Source: Cephalotus follicularis (taxonomy: Eukaryota > Streptophyta > Magnoliopsida > Oxalidales > Cephalotaceae). From it: a DNA stretch of 64,000 nt. The notes under the pieces were generated by a model. It saw nothing but the letters and a program-made list of their open reading frames with translations. It had not been told where the DNA came from and did not search any database. The translations under genes and the position numbers were made by a program. Within the stretch, counting starts at the first letter, position 1; every line of letters begins with the position of its first letter. Where the stretch lies: assembly GCA_001972305.1 (NCBI GenBank), contig BDDD01002121.1, forward strand, positions 1-64,000. The letters run 5' to 3'. Shown piece by piece: positions 32,770 to 44,347 of this stretch.

Positions 32770-34630
32770 ATACTACGTAAAAAATAATAATCACTATAGG
32801 AAAAAGAGCGTTTTGCGACGTAAAATTCCATCTCAAAATTTAGCATCGTAACAAAATGGGTTGTCACTTAATTTAGTGTCATAACGCAGTCATAAATTTG
32901 TGACGGGATAAATTCCATCTTCAAAATTTTGAGACGGAAATAAATCCGTCTCAAAAAAAACTTTGAGACGGATGTGACGGAGTCAATTTTTTTTTTTCAA
33001 ATTCTATTTCCAAATTACCTTTAAGACAGAAAATCCTGTCACTTTTTATATTTTTTAAATATTTTTTCTAAAATAAATCTCCCAGTATATCAAACAATTC
33101 AAAAGACCAATCCAAATACTGAATCAAAAATCAAACCAAACGCATTAAATCAATCAGCCTCTTGCATTGCCATTACAACTATTTTTTGAGTCATCAATAA
33201 CATTATATATGGCAACAAATCAGAATAAATAACATGTTTGATATATAACAAACAAACATATCAACACAACAGTCTAATGAGCTATTTAAATAAATAAATA
33301 CTACTGCTATTTATCGTTCAAGAGTTAAAAAGAAATAAGACTAACTACGCTATCAAAGTTCTGTCAAGGGATCATGTGTGTGATCTCCATAACAAATACC
33401 AAGAGTAGTAGTGTCTCAACCAACCATATGAGATATAAGCTCATTCATCTTCTGCTGCAACGACCTTAACTCTTACACCTCTGTATGCATCTCATTTATC
33501 CTCTGCTGCAACGACATCAACTCCTGCACATTTGTTCGCATACCCTCCATCTCAGTCTGCACCCTCTTGATTTTAGACTTCAGCTTAACCTCCCTCTCTG
33601 TGGGACGTCTAGTGGCAAATGAGGATGCTCGGGCTCTAAAGGTGCTCCCAAGTATCTCTACGCTTTGATTTTTCCTAAGCTAACCACCTAATTCTTTCTT
33701 AATGTATCAGGATGCTGCACTGATACCCATAACTTGAACAATCAGCCACAGACTCAATGCTCGAACCATCATTCGCAATGACAGCTTGCTCTCGAGCTTC
33801 TTGCAATTATATCTGACCATTTGTTTCAACAAAGGAACACAAACTTAATAATGAATTCATGTAGTTAATTCATAAGCAATTCCTAGTAAGACTGAGGCAA
33901 CTGCTGACTGCTTGGAGATACAAACGTCTTATCAGATTTCCGTGTCTGCGTGTCAAAAAAGAACTAGATGTTGTAAATCTCTTCCCCGTGTGTCCTCTGA
34001 ATAGAAGTTTAAAACTAATAAGTTATTTGTAGTTTATAATTGTTGAGTTTGGCTAAAATTTTTGCAAATCTGCAGAATCTAGTCGGCTGCCAAGGATGGG
34101 TAGTCGACTGGTATGTTGAGTCTGGCGTTGTTTGCTCATCTGCAGAATCCAGTCGGTTGTCAAGGATGGACAATCGACTGGAAAGGTACCAGTCGAATTG
34201 GGAACTTTGATTTATATAAAACAGTCAGCTGTTTTCAGGAGACAGTAGACTGGTTTTATCTCCAGTCGACTGTCGCACGACTTGTATAAATAGAAAAGTT
34301 TCTTCTATTAGGTTAAGGTGAGAGCAAAATGAGAGATAGCAGCCAAGAGCCAATTTTGTACTAGAGAGTGAGTCTTTCTGGGTGTAACAGAGGTTAAGGG
34401 TTTGTGAGAAACTCATTGCAATCTCGGATTTACATAGTGAAAGAACTATATCACCTCTGCCCGTGGACGTATAGATCACATTAATCGAACCACGTAAATC
34501 TTGTATCGATTTATTCTTATTGTTTTTCTTGATTAAACTTTGCTATTAGGTTGTTAGATATTACTGAAGCTAGGTTACAACAAGTGGTATCAGAGCCAGC
34601 TTAGACAGAGCGATTACTTCGGAGTTCAAA

Positions 34631-37600
34631 ATGTCAGCAACCAAATTCGATATTACGAAGTTTGATGGAACAGGCGATTTTAGTATGTAGCGTGTTAAGA
34701 TGCGGGCAATACTGATACAACAAGAAGTTTTTTTTTTGGGGGGTGAAGAAGATTTACCTGAGAATATGTCTCAGGTGGAGAAGAAGATGATCCTAAACAG
34801 GGCACACACATCGATTCAGCTGTGTCTGGAGGATGACGTTCTCCATGAATTCGTGGATGAGACTATGACGATTGGGTTATGGAATAAACCAGAGAGTCGT
34901 TTCATGACCAAGTCACTCACAAACAGGTTGTATTGTACACTTTGCGAATGAAGGAATGTATGTCCGTAAAAGAGAATATTGACAATTTTAATAAGGTGAT
35001 TCATGATCTGAAAAATACAAATATTAAAATTGATGATGAAGATCAAACCCTGATCTTACTGTGTTCGTTTCCGTCCTCATACGATCACTTTGTGGATACC
35101 ATGTTATATGGTAGGGGCTCCATTGATGTAAATGATATTAAGAATGCATTGCAGTCAAGAGAGTTAAAGAAAAATGTGTCAGAAAATATGGGGGAGAATC
35201 AGGCAGAAGGCTTAGTAGCTAGAGGTAGGAACCGAGATAGGGGGTCAGGTAAAAGGGGTAAGTCAAGATCCAAATCGAGAGCTAAGAATTCTCGATGTTT
35301 CAACTGTAATGAAACAGGGCACTGGAAGGTTGATTGTCTGAAATACAAGGGACAGGAAGTAGCTAAAGGGAATGCAGTCGAAGCTAATGCAGGAGTGGTG
35401 CATGAAAGTTCGGATGAGGCTGATACAGATTTAGTTCTGTCTGTTAGAGTAAATAACATCAGTAGTTGGATTCTTGATTCGGGATGTTCTTTTCACATGA
35501 CACCTAACAGGGATTGGTTCACCACCTATGACGTCAATGAGGGGAAGGTTTTGTTGGGGGACAACAATGGTTTGAAAGTTGTCGGATGTGGGAAGGTTCA
35601 GATCAAGATGTTTGACGGTGTGATCAGAACTTTGGAAGCTTGGCATGTTCCAAGGCTGAAGAAAAACCTGATTTCCTTGGGGATTCTAGATTCTCATGGT
35701 TGCAAGTTTACCGGGGAGAATGGGATAATAAAGGTTCTTAAGGGTGCTCTGGTAATTATGAAGGGAAAGAAGATCGCTGGCTTATATCAGCTGCAGGGGA
35801 ATACCTTGCTGGGTACTGCAGCAGTTGTTTCTTCATCAGGGGATAAAGATGTAGATACTACTCGGTTTTGGCATATGCGTCTGGGGCATATGAGTGAGAG
35901 AGGGTTGCAAATTCTATCCAAGAAGGGTTTGCTAGTTGAAGTGAAGTCAGGAAAACTGGATTTTTGTGAACATTGTGTGTACGAAAAACAGTGCAGGGTG
36001 AAGTTCAGTACTGTCATTTATAAAACCAATGATATTTTGGATTATATTCATTATGATCTTTGGGGTCCCTCGTCACAAGTTTCACTTGGAGGAAGCCGAT
36101 ATTTAATGACCTTGATTGATGACTATTGTAGAAAGGTCTGAGCATATTTTCTAAAGAGCAAAGATGAGGCGTTTGTCGAGTTCAAGCAGTGGAAAACTAT
36201 GGTAAAGAAGAAAACAGGAAGAGCAGTCAAAAAACTCTACAAACTTACAATGGTTTGGAATACTACTCAGGGGAATTTGACAAGTTCTGCAAGGATGAAG
36301 GTATAGTGAGACACGACACTGTACGGAAAACACTGCAATAAAATGGAGTTGCAGAACGGATAAATAGAACGTTATTAGAAAGAGCACGTTCCATGCTTTC
36401 TAATAATGGACTATCTAAGAAGTATTAAGCTGAGGCAGTTCATACAACAGCTTACCTGGTAAACAGGTCTCCATCAATAGCCATTGAGTTACAGACTCCA
36501 CATGAGGTATGGTCAGGTACCGCAGGTGATTATTCTGGTTTGAAAGTATTTGGTTGTCGTGCATATGCTCACGTGAATGATGGTAAACTTGAGCCGGAGG
36601 CAAAGAAGTGCATATTTCTAGGATATGCAGATGGGGTGAAAGGGTATCGGTTGTGGTGCATAGAAAATCCCAAGTCCCCAAAATTTCTTATTAGTAGAGA
36701 TATGACATTTGACGAGTCTGCTATGGTCAACCAGAAGAAGAAGTCTGTTGAAAATGGTGAGAAATACCTTGGTGTAGAGAAACAGGTGGAGCTTAATCTA
36801 GAAGCTCTGGGAAGGGCAGATGAAGCTTCTTCCAATTAGTCAAATCAAACCGAATTGCAAGATCAGGATGAAGATGGAGCAGTTTAAGAGCAACAGTACA
36901 GTATTGCTAGAGACAGAGAGAGGAGGCAGATTAGACCACCACTGAGATACAGTCATGCGGACACGGTAGCCTTTGCTTTGTTAGTCGTTGAAAGTGTTGA
37001 AAGAGAATAGTCGTCAACTTATAAGGAAGCAGTGAAAAGTAAAGAATTAGCAGAGTGGGTAACTGTTATGAATGAAGAAATTCAGTCTCTTGAAAAGAAC
37101 AAGACTTGGGAGTTGGTAAAGCTGCCAAAGGGGAAACGACTTGTAGGCTGTAAGTGGATCTTCAAGAAAAAGGAAGGTATACCAGGAGTTGAGGCAAGAA
37201 GGTTCAAAGCACGGTTAGTAACTAAGGGTTTTACTCAAAAGGAGGGAGTGAACTTTCATAAAGTATTTTCTCCAGTTGTGAAGCATAACTCAATCCGTGT
37301 ATTACTCGTTATGGTTGTCTGTCAAGACTTGGAACTTGAGCAACTGGATGTCAAGACAGCGTTCTTACATGGTGAGTTAGATGAACAGATTTACATGTCC
37401 CAGCCAGAAGGTTATCATTTTTTGGGGAAAGAAGATCATGTGCGTCTACTGAAGAAATCATTGTATGGATTGAAACAATCTCCGAGACAGTGGTATAAAA
37501 GGTTTGATACTTTTATGATCAAGAACATTTATTATCGATGTGAGTATAATAGTAATGTGTACTTGAAGAAACTCCCGGATGGTTCTCTTGTGTAAATGTT

Positions 37601-40600
37601 GTTATATGTTGATGATATGTTGATTGCGTCGAATGATAAATTCGAGATCAACAGATTGAAGGATCAGTTAAGTAGTGAATTTGAAATGAAGGATTTGGGT
37701 GCAGCCAAGAAGATATTGAGTATGGAGATTCAAAGGGATCGTCAAGCAAGACGGTTATACGTATCTCAGAAAAAGTATATCGAGAAAGTGCTTGAGAGGT
37801 TTGGAATGGAAAAGTCTAAACCAGTAAGTACCCCGTTGGCTGGACATTTCAAATTGTCAGATTCATTGTCGCCGAAAACTGAGACTGAGGTGGAGCACAT
37901 GACTCGTGTTCCATATGCTAGTGCAGTTGGCAGTCTGATGTATGCTATGGTGTGCACTAGCCAGATATTTCACATGTTGTGAGTGTGGTTAGCAGGTATA
38001 TGGTTAATCCATGTGAAGCTCACTAGGATGTTGTGAAATGGGTAATGAGGTACTTGAGAGGTTCTACAGATGTTGACTTAGTCTATGGCAAGGGTGGAGC
38101 TGCAAGTGTGGATGTTGTGAGCTATTCAGATTCTGATTATGCAGGGGACATGGATAAGTGGAGATCTCTCACGGGGTATGTTTCATTTTGTCAGGATGTG
38201 CAGTTAGTTGGAAGGCAACTTTGCATCCAACAATGGCATTGTCTACGACGGAGGCAGAATACATGACATTGACTGAAGCAGTGAAAGAAGCTATCTGGTT
38301 ATGTGGTTTGGTTGGTAATCTTGGTTTGATACAGCAGGTTTTGACTAGGGGTGTGCAAAAGTACCCGAAAACCGAAAAACCGAACCGCACCGCACCGCAT
38401 TTTTTTTTCGGTTCGGGTAATTCGGGTTTTTCGGATATTTGGGGCGGGTATTGCGGGTAAATTTAAAATTGCGGTTCGGGTGCGGTTTTAAACAATCCAA
38501 ATTTTCGGGTATTCGGTTAACCGAATACCCGCATTTTAATTAATGATTTTGGGCCTTTAAGAGACACACACAAAACAAAATACATGTGCAGTGCAACCCA
38601 CCCAGCCCAAATCGCACACCCAATTCACTCAGCAGCAGCATTGCTCGACACCCACACCATCCCCCAACCCAAATCACAAATCCCAAATCACACACATACA
38701 CCTAATTTTTTTTGCAACCCTAACAAACACTGTCTGTCAACGGCTCCTCCTCGCCTCCTTGCTTCCTCATCCCGTTTCGTTAGCAGCAGCAAGTCGACAA
38801 CGGCCTATTCTCCTCGTCTCCCTCCTTTCACTGTCAACGGCTCCTCTCCTCTCCGTCTCACTACCGACTAAAAGCAGTTAAAGTAGGTTCCTCTATTCTT
38901 TTTCTTTTGTTTTTGTTTTTACATTTTAGTTGGTGAATCTTGATTTGTGATTGATTTTTGCTTAGCCCGTTCCTCATGTTGCATCCCCTGGTTTTGTAAT
39001 GGTGTTTTTGTTGCTTAGTTCCTCTCCCCTCCTCATGTTTTTGTTTGTTGCACCGTTGGTACCAGAGATAGAAAGGGGCATAAATAATTTTGCATTTGTT
39101 AGTATATATTGGTATTTTCCACAACAGTTTCTTGTAATCCACTGGTTTTTGTAAATTGTAAAATGTTAATTGTCTACTTGAGTCTTTATTAAACTAATTT
39201 TGTGCTTTTGAGCTATTCAACCACAAAAAACGTGTCAACAAGATTCTTTTGTAATCTGGATTAAGAGTTCAACATTGTTATTGAGGATAATCTATGTAGT
39301 CTGTCTTTTTGTTGCTTAGCCCGTTACTCTCCCCTTTTTGTTGCATGATTGCCACTGAAGTATTAAGGGCTGCAGTTGCCAACTAATAAACTGCCATCCA
39401 AGGACTTCACATTTTTGTCTTCCACAAGTTGTTCAAAGTCATAAGTGACAACCACTGAAAAAAGATATGTTTTCAAAACATATCTTTTTCCACTGAAGTA
39501 TCAAAGATGCAGCTGTATATATAATATAGTTGCCTAGTTGGTAATGAAGTTGTCAAATTTCTGTCATTTGGTGGTGTTGGGTCAGATTGGGACTTATTGC
39601 CAAATGCCCTTGTAACAACCTTTTGTGAGGCATCATTACTTAAATCATGATTTTTTAGATGTGTATGTATTCATTCATGAACCTAGCAGGACTCTTAAGA
39701 GGATTAATTAGTTCATTGCTAACCAATATTAATGTTTGTGGCACTATTAAATGTGGTGTTAAATGTTACTAATAAATATTGTTTATGTTTTCTTGTCATC
39801 ACATGCAATAGAGAGCATTATAGCTTGGCCCATATATAAGAAAAAGAAACATAAGAAGACTTAAATATATTTTTGCACATAGGTTGGCAACACAAATTTG
39901 GATCAACTTTTGCTCTACTTTATAAGGCCCCCATACGAAAAAGATATCATTACCACTTTTACATATGCTTTTAGTGAAGTCACACTTTTACCTTAGTCTC
40001 CAGCTTGTATTTAATTACTTGGCAAGTTAGATCAAAAGTACTTTTTTCAGTGTTCTTTCAAAAACATTAAATCCTAACCTCTTTAAAAAACTTATGTTCA
40101 CATGATACATGGTTCTTATAAAAAAAAATTATACTCACTTGATGTTAAAGGATGCATCCTGTATGCAAAGTTAAAAGTTCCTATCACTTGGTAATGGATT
40201 TTTTACTTGGCATAATTCCTTCTTGTTTTTTTTCAGAAGCTTAGTATTAGACAAAAATATTCTTGAGTGAACAAAACTCATAGTTTATGGATATACTTTT
40301 TGCTTTTATGTACATGAATGTCATTCCTCTTAAGCCTATTCAAATTTATAATTTATATGTTTGTTTTCTAAAAAAATGGTTTGATACTTATGTAATTTTC
40401 AATTTGTTAGACTAACATAGGTGTAATTTGTACTGCTAATTTGTCACTCTGCTATGTTTTTGATGTTTTTGAAACTCTAGATTAGAGTGCCCAATTTTCA
40501 TTTGGTTAGATTACGTAGTTGGTATAATTGGTACTGTTAGTTGTATTTCGTTTTCATGTTGAGTTGTTGTATATATATGATTTGCTTGGAAACAGGAAGC

Positions 40601-41210
40601 TTGGAAACAGGAAACATGAATGTAACATGTTGACTTTGGTTCATGTTGATTGTATATTGAGTATGTCAGTGTTCAATTTTGATATTTATTTTCATTTTTG
40701 TTGAGTCCATTTCTTGTTGAATGTTATTTTCATGTTTTTGGTTCATGTAGATTTTTAATTTTAAAGATTTTGTATTAATATTAATTTCAGGTATAAAATT
40801 GCGGGTTTTACCCGCATTACCCGAAAACCGCACTGTAGTTTGGGGCGGGTAACCGCAACCCGAACTTCAAGTGCGGTTCGGGTGCGGTTTGTGATTTCTG
40901 TACCCGCAAAACCGCAAAACCGAACCGCAAAAAATTGCGGTTCGGTTTTTACCCGCATAAACACCCCTAGTTTTGACGGTGTATTGTGATAGCCAAAGTG
41001 TCATTCATCTGAATAAGAATCAGATGTTTCATGAGAGAACCAAACACATTAGTGTCAAATATCACTTCATTCGGGATGTTATCGAAGGGGGTGAAGTTGC
41101 AGTTCAGAAGAGCCACAGCCGAGAATCCAACTGATATGTTGACTAAACCAGTTCCTGGAGAAAAGTTCAAGCTTTGCTTGAACTTAATTGGATATTGTAG
41201 ATAAGTTATT
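34631..41210 (+). pseudogene. TNT1-like gag-pol remnant
   Basis: Gag starts at ATG 34631 (MSATKFDITKFDG) with an early TAG at 34688-34690 and a frame change near 34935. The zinc knuckle is CFNCNETGHWKVDC (about 35297-35338). The protease is WILDSGCSFHMT with the usual D-S-G in place. The integrase zinc region is HMRLGHMSERG and CEHCVYEKQCRVKF; its core is damaged after 36141. The RT (37032-37982) has RFKARLVTKGFTQKEGVNF, FLHGELDEQIYM and LLYVDDMLIAS. RNase H is cut at 38337 by a hAT element and resumes at 40978 with VYCDSQSVIHL and ERTKHISVKYHFIRD. Several stops look like TGG-to-TGA/TAG changes. Confidence 0.9.
38346..40969. mobile_element. Non-autonomous hAT derivative (2624 bp) in the copia RNase H
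   Basis: It is flanked by a perfect 8-bp duplication GTTTTGAC (38338-38345 and 40970-40977). The ends are TAGGGGTGTGCAAAAGTACC and ...TAAACACCCCTA, with dense CCGAAAACCGAACCGC-type subterminal motifs on both sides. The interior carries a GC-richer, leader-like stretch (38570-38880) followed by about 1.9 kb of AT-rich intron-like DNA. There is no transposase, so it looks like a deletion derivative that kept promoter, leader and first intron of an autonomous hAT. Confidence 0.93.
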
Positions 41211-42694
41211 GGGGATGACAGAGGTGATGATGGGGAGTAGCTGATGTGAAGATTAGAAAATTTTGATCCAAGGTGGAGATTTGTTGAGTTTGGCTAAAAT
41301 TTTTGTAAATCTGCAGAATCAAGTCGGCTGCCAAGGATGGGTAGTCGACTGGTATGTTGAGTCTGGCGCTGTTTGCTCATCTGCAGAATCCAGTCGGCTG
41401 TCAATGATGGACAATCGACTGGAAAGGTACGAGTCGACTTGGGAACTTTGATTTATATAAAATAGTCAACTGTTTTCAGGAGACAGTCAACTGCTTTTGG
41501 GAGACAGTCGACTGATTTTATGTCCAGTCGATTGTCGCGCGACTTGTATAAATAGAAAAGTTTCTTCTATTAGGTTAAGGTGAGAGCAAAAGAAGAGATA
41601 GCAGCCAAAAGCCGATTTTTAACTAGAGAATGGGTTTTTCTGGATATAACAGGGGTTAAGAGTTTGTGAGAAACTCATTATAATCTTGGATTTACATAGT
41701 GAAAAAACCATGTCACTTCTACCCGTGGACGTAGATCACATTGATCGAACCACGTATATCTTGTGTCGATTTATTTTTATTGTTTTGCTAGATTAAACTT
41801 TGCTATTAGATTGTTAGAGATTACTAAAACTAAGTTACAACAATGATAAGGTACAATAATAACAAATTTTATTTAGTGTACCTACTCGTGTCAAAGAGCA
41901 TCAAGTGTTTGTGATCCTACTGTATGGAACGAGTGTCTGTCGGAGGCTCGATTTCGCCTACCAGCCTCCCGACGTTGTGCATACGCCTTAGGAACCCACT
42001 GTTGTAAAGCAGCACACTAGACATCATCACTGACACCCAGGGGAGGATACAACGATAATTGATCGACAGTCTTCCCCTCCCTCAACAAGGCATATCCATG
42101 TGTCCACGGTAGACGGTAAACCACTTTCTTACATTGTCGTTCATGAACTCGTTAAACACGCGTCAAACGTCTGCCTCAGTAGCTGCAAACCTAAATTAAT
42201 ATCTAAACCTAAATTCCAACCCCCCAAAAAAAATCCCCATAAAAAATACAAAATTAAAAAAAAAAAAAAAGGAAATTGAGTCGCTTCCGCTGCCTTTGTC
42301 ACTGGTGGTTGTGACGGCTGGTCTAAGAGAGTCAGAGTGAGAGTGAGAGTGAGTGAGTGAGTGAGAGAGAGGGAGAGAGAAGAGAGAGAAAATTACCTCA
42401 AAGCTGCCGTAGTTGCCGCCACCGGTGAATAGTGGTGGGAGATAGAGAGAGAGTTGAGTGAGTTAGAGAGAGAGATCTGATTGTGAGAGAAAAAAGATAA
42501 CTGGTTCGTGAGCAGATGAAGGAGATTTATGACAGGCTTTTAATCCCATCACAGATTTGAGACGGACTTAAAATTTCATCTTAAATTTGAATTTCGAGAC
42601 TGAAAAATTAATTCTCTCACAAGTAGTGCTTAAATTTGAGATGGAATCCTGGTCGTCACAAATTTCCAACTCTATTTTACAGTTTTCTAGTATG

Positions 42695-43249
42695 ATTTCG
42701 AACCGACTCATGGTAAAGAAAGGACACAAATAAATTAGATTAAAATTATAGATTAAAATTATAGATCGGTCCTTTAAGAGCTTTAGTACCTGACTAATGG
42801 CATAACATAACAATAGCATAAAGATGCGAAGACTGAGAGCCATAGCGTGATGTTCTTGATCCCACCCTCATATGTGTGTGTTATATACATTATAACGCAT
42901 TGACCATAAACAAAAAGTCCCACGACGCATTGAGAAAAATAATTTGTAAGTGATGGCTTATTTATTTATTGAATCTTCACATACCCACGTTTTAAAGTTC
43001 AATTTTTTTTGGTATAGTCAAGCTTGGCATGCCAGATCTTCATATTTTTATTTTTTGAAAAAAGTCAGAATCACATATTCACATGGAGCTGAGGACTTCT
43101 TCCACCAAAGCCGCAATAAAATTTCGTTCATTAGCCCAATTAATCAAAGTCTAGTACGTACTAAAAAAATTTATTTTAAAAACTCTGTTATTTCTCTTAT
43201 TGAGCTCTCTTCATCAAAGGTGCATCGATCATCAAGAAACAAGTGATTA
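42695..43249 (+). promoter_or_regulatory. Upstream region of the wax-synthase gene
   Basis: No other gene supported. A TATA-like TTATATACATTATAACG lies at about 42880 and a leader ending in AACAAGTGATTAATGG leads into the ATG at 43250. Upstream decayed CACTA sequence ends near 42694. The precise promoter cannot be fixed from sequence alone. Confidence 0.35.
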
Positions 43250-44347
43250 ATGGAGGGTGAGATATACAACTTCATGAAGGTATGGCTCTCAGTATACATA
43301 TCTTCATGCTACTGTTACTTTACTAGTAAGATAGTTCCCAAAGGTACCAAAAGACTGCTTCTTGTACTCCCTATTGTAGGTTTCTTTCTTTATCTCCCTC
43401 TCAAACTCTTTACCATAAACCTTGGTGGTCCCACAGCTTTTTTCATAGCTTGGCTTGCCAATTTCAAGCTCTTGCTCTTTGCTTTCGGTCAAGGCCCTCT
43501 ATCTTCTGACCCATCAATCTCTCTTTCAAAATTTGTGGCTCTTTCTTGCCTGCCAATCAAAATCCAAGAAAAAGTAACTCCAAAGCGCCTAATTGAGGAA
43601 AACCCAACTCAAAAATCATATTTAAGTGACCAAAATAGAGAAAAAACAAGCCCCGAGAAGCTAAAAGAAGGCCTTATCTATTATGCAGTAATGGGTATAA
43701 TGCTGGCAACACTGATACGTGTGTATGATTATGCTGATTACATTCACCCCAAAATTATCTTGTGTCTATATTGTATCCACATATATGTTTCCCTAGAAAT
43801 CATCCTAGCCATGGTGGCAACCCTGGCTCGAGCCACGTTGGGACTAGAATTGGAGCCACATTTCAACAAGCCCTACCTCTCCACTTCGTTACAGGACTTC
43901 TGGGGTCGCAGATGGAACCTCATGGTAACCGGTATCTTGCGCCCTACCGTATACCACCCTACCCTCAAGATTGCCACACGTGTCATTGGTCGAGAGTGGG
44001 CCACAGTACCTGCTGTCATGGTAACTTTTTTAGTGTCGGGATTGATGCATGATCTCATGTTCTTTTACATGGGACGCGTGAGGCCCACGTGGGAGGTAAC
44101 ATGGTTTTTTGTCCTTCACGGGTTTTGTCTTCTAGTGGAGATTAGATTAAAGAAAGCTTTTACTGACAGGTGTCGGGTTCCAAGGGTGATAGCTGGGCCC
44201 TTGACTATTGGGTTTGTGGTAGTTACCGGCGTATGGCTGTTTTTTCCACAGTTTATCCGGTGCAAGGCTGATGTTAGAGGGTTGGGAGAGTATGCGGCGC
44301 TAGGTGGGTTTGTAAAGAATGCATGGAGAAGAGAAATTTTTAAATAA
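43250..44347 (+). CDS. Wax synthase-like long-chain-alcohol O-fatty-acyltransferase (MBOAT family)
   Basis: An intact, intronless 365-residue membrane enzyme of the plant wax-synthase / acyl-CoA:sterol acyltransferase group, which transfers an acyl chain from acyl-CoA to a fatty alcohol or sterol, usually in the ER. The conserved LQDFWGRRWN lies at residues 214-223, followed by RPTVYHP. The conserved membrane His is at 267 in LVSGLMHDLMFFYMG. About eight hydrophobic segments are visible (e.g. 36-56, 61-80, 143-158, 171-190, 253-275, 283-299 and 316-334). Length is close to the 340-350 usual for the family, with an extra charged loop at 105-140. The ATG at 43250 gives the expected short luminal/cytosolic start. 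It stands alone between transposons; substrate choice cannot be read from sequence. Confidence 0.9.
   Translation: MEGEIYNFMKVWLSVYISSCYCYFTSKIVPKGTKRLLLVLPIVGFFLYLPLKLFTINLGGPTAFFIAWLANFKLLLFAFGQGPLSSDPSISLSKFVALSCLPIKIQEKVTPKRLIEENPTQKSYLSDQNREKTSPEKLKEGLIYYAVMGIMLATLIRVYDYADYIHPKIILCLYCIHIYVSLEIILAMVATLARATLGLELEPHFNKPYLSTSLQDFWGRRWNLMVTGILRPTVYHPTLKIATRVIGREWATVPAVMVTFLVSGLMHDLMFFYMGRVRPTWEVTWFFVLHGFCLLVEIRLKKAFTDRCRVPRVIAGPLTIGFVVVTGVWLFFPQFIRCKADVRGLGEYAALGGFVKNAWRREIFK

Larger units (their letters stand above)
34041..41842 (+). mobile_element. TNT1-like (Tork lineage) copia retrotransposon, both LTRs present
   Basis: The 5' LTR is 34041-34582 and the 3' LTR 41282-41842. Both start TGTTGAGTTTGGC and end GTTACAACA. 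The primer-binding site TGGTATCAGAGC (34585-34596) follows the 5' LTR and a purine tract AAGGTGGAGA precedes the 3' LTR. The flanks are ATAAT (34036-34040) and ATGAT (41843-41847), a target duplication with one mismatch. A TATA box lies at 34285-34292. The 3' LTR carries an extra block of about 21 bp (GACTGCTTTTGGGAGACAGTC) absent from the 5' LTR, so the LTRs have diverged. Both hold clusters of AGTCGACT-type palindromes. It is split by a hAT derivative at 38346-40969. Confidence 0.93.
33360..42190 (-). pseudogene. Transposase_24-like (CACTA-associated) gene remnant in two parts
   Basis: The upstream part (about 42190-41860, minus strand) reads VFNEFMNDNVRKWF and, after a frame change, VPKAYAQRREAGRRNRASDR and FHTVGSQTLDAL. 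The downstream part (about 33990-33400) reads DTQTRKSDKTFVSPSSQ and then a C-terminal coiled coil: SSFATRRPTEREVKLKSK, VQTEMEGMRTNVQELM and LRSLQQKMNELIS. This order and the Q/E/L-rich tail fit the plant Transposase_24 (Ptta/En/Spm) family. Several stops and frame changes show decay. The copia element lies between the parts, probably in a former intron. Confidence 0.6.
32792..42694 (-). mobile_element. Degenerate CACTA-type element, split by a copia insertion
   Basis: The left end CACTATAGGAAAAAGAGCG (32792) is followed by TTTTGCGACG, AATTCCATCTCAAAATTTAG and repeated GAGACGGA motifs. Read on the minus strand from about 42694, the right end has CATACTAGAAAAC, then TTTGTGACGAC and ATTCCATCTCAAATTTAAGC, a matching subterminal order. 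Remnants of a minus-strand Transposase_24-like gene lie inside. A copia element occupies 34041-41842. The outermost right bases have decayed and no 3-bp target duplication is clear. Confidence 0.65.

Noticed and set aside
38584..38881. Two overlapping 95-codon frames rich in Ser/Pro/Thr
   Set aside because: They lie in the leader-like part of the non-autonomous hAT element. No domain; likely untranslated leader.
42329..42480. GA-rich tract as a regulatory element of the wax-synthase gene
   Set aside because: It is on the far side of the CACTA terminus and looks like the CT-rich leader of the minus-strand transposon gene.
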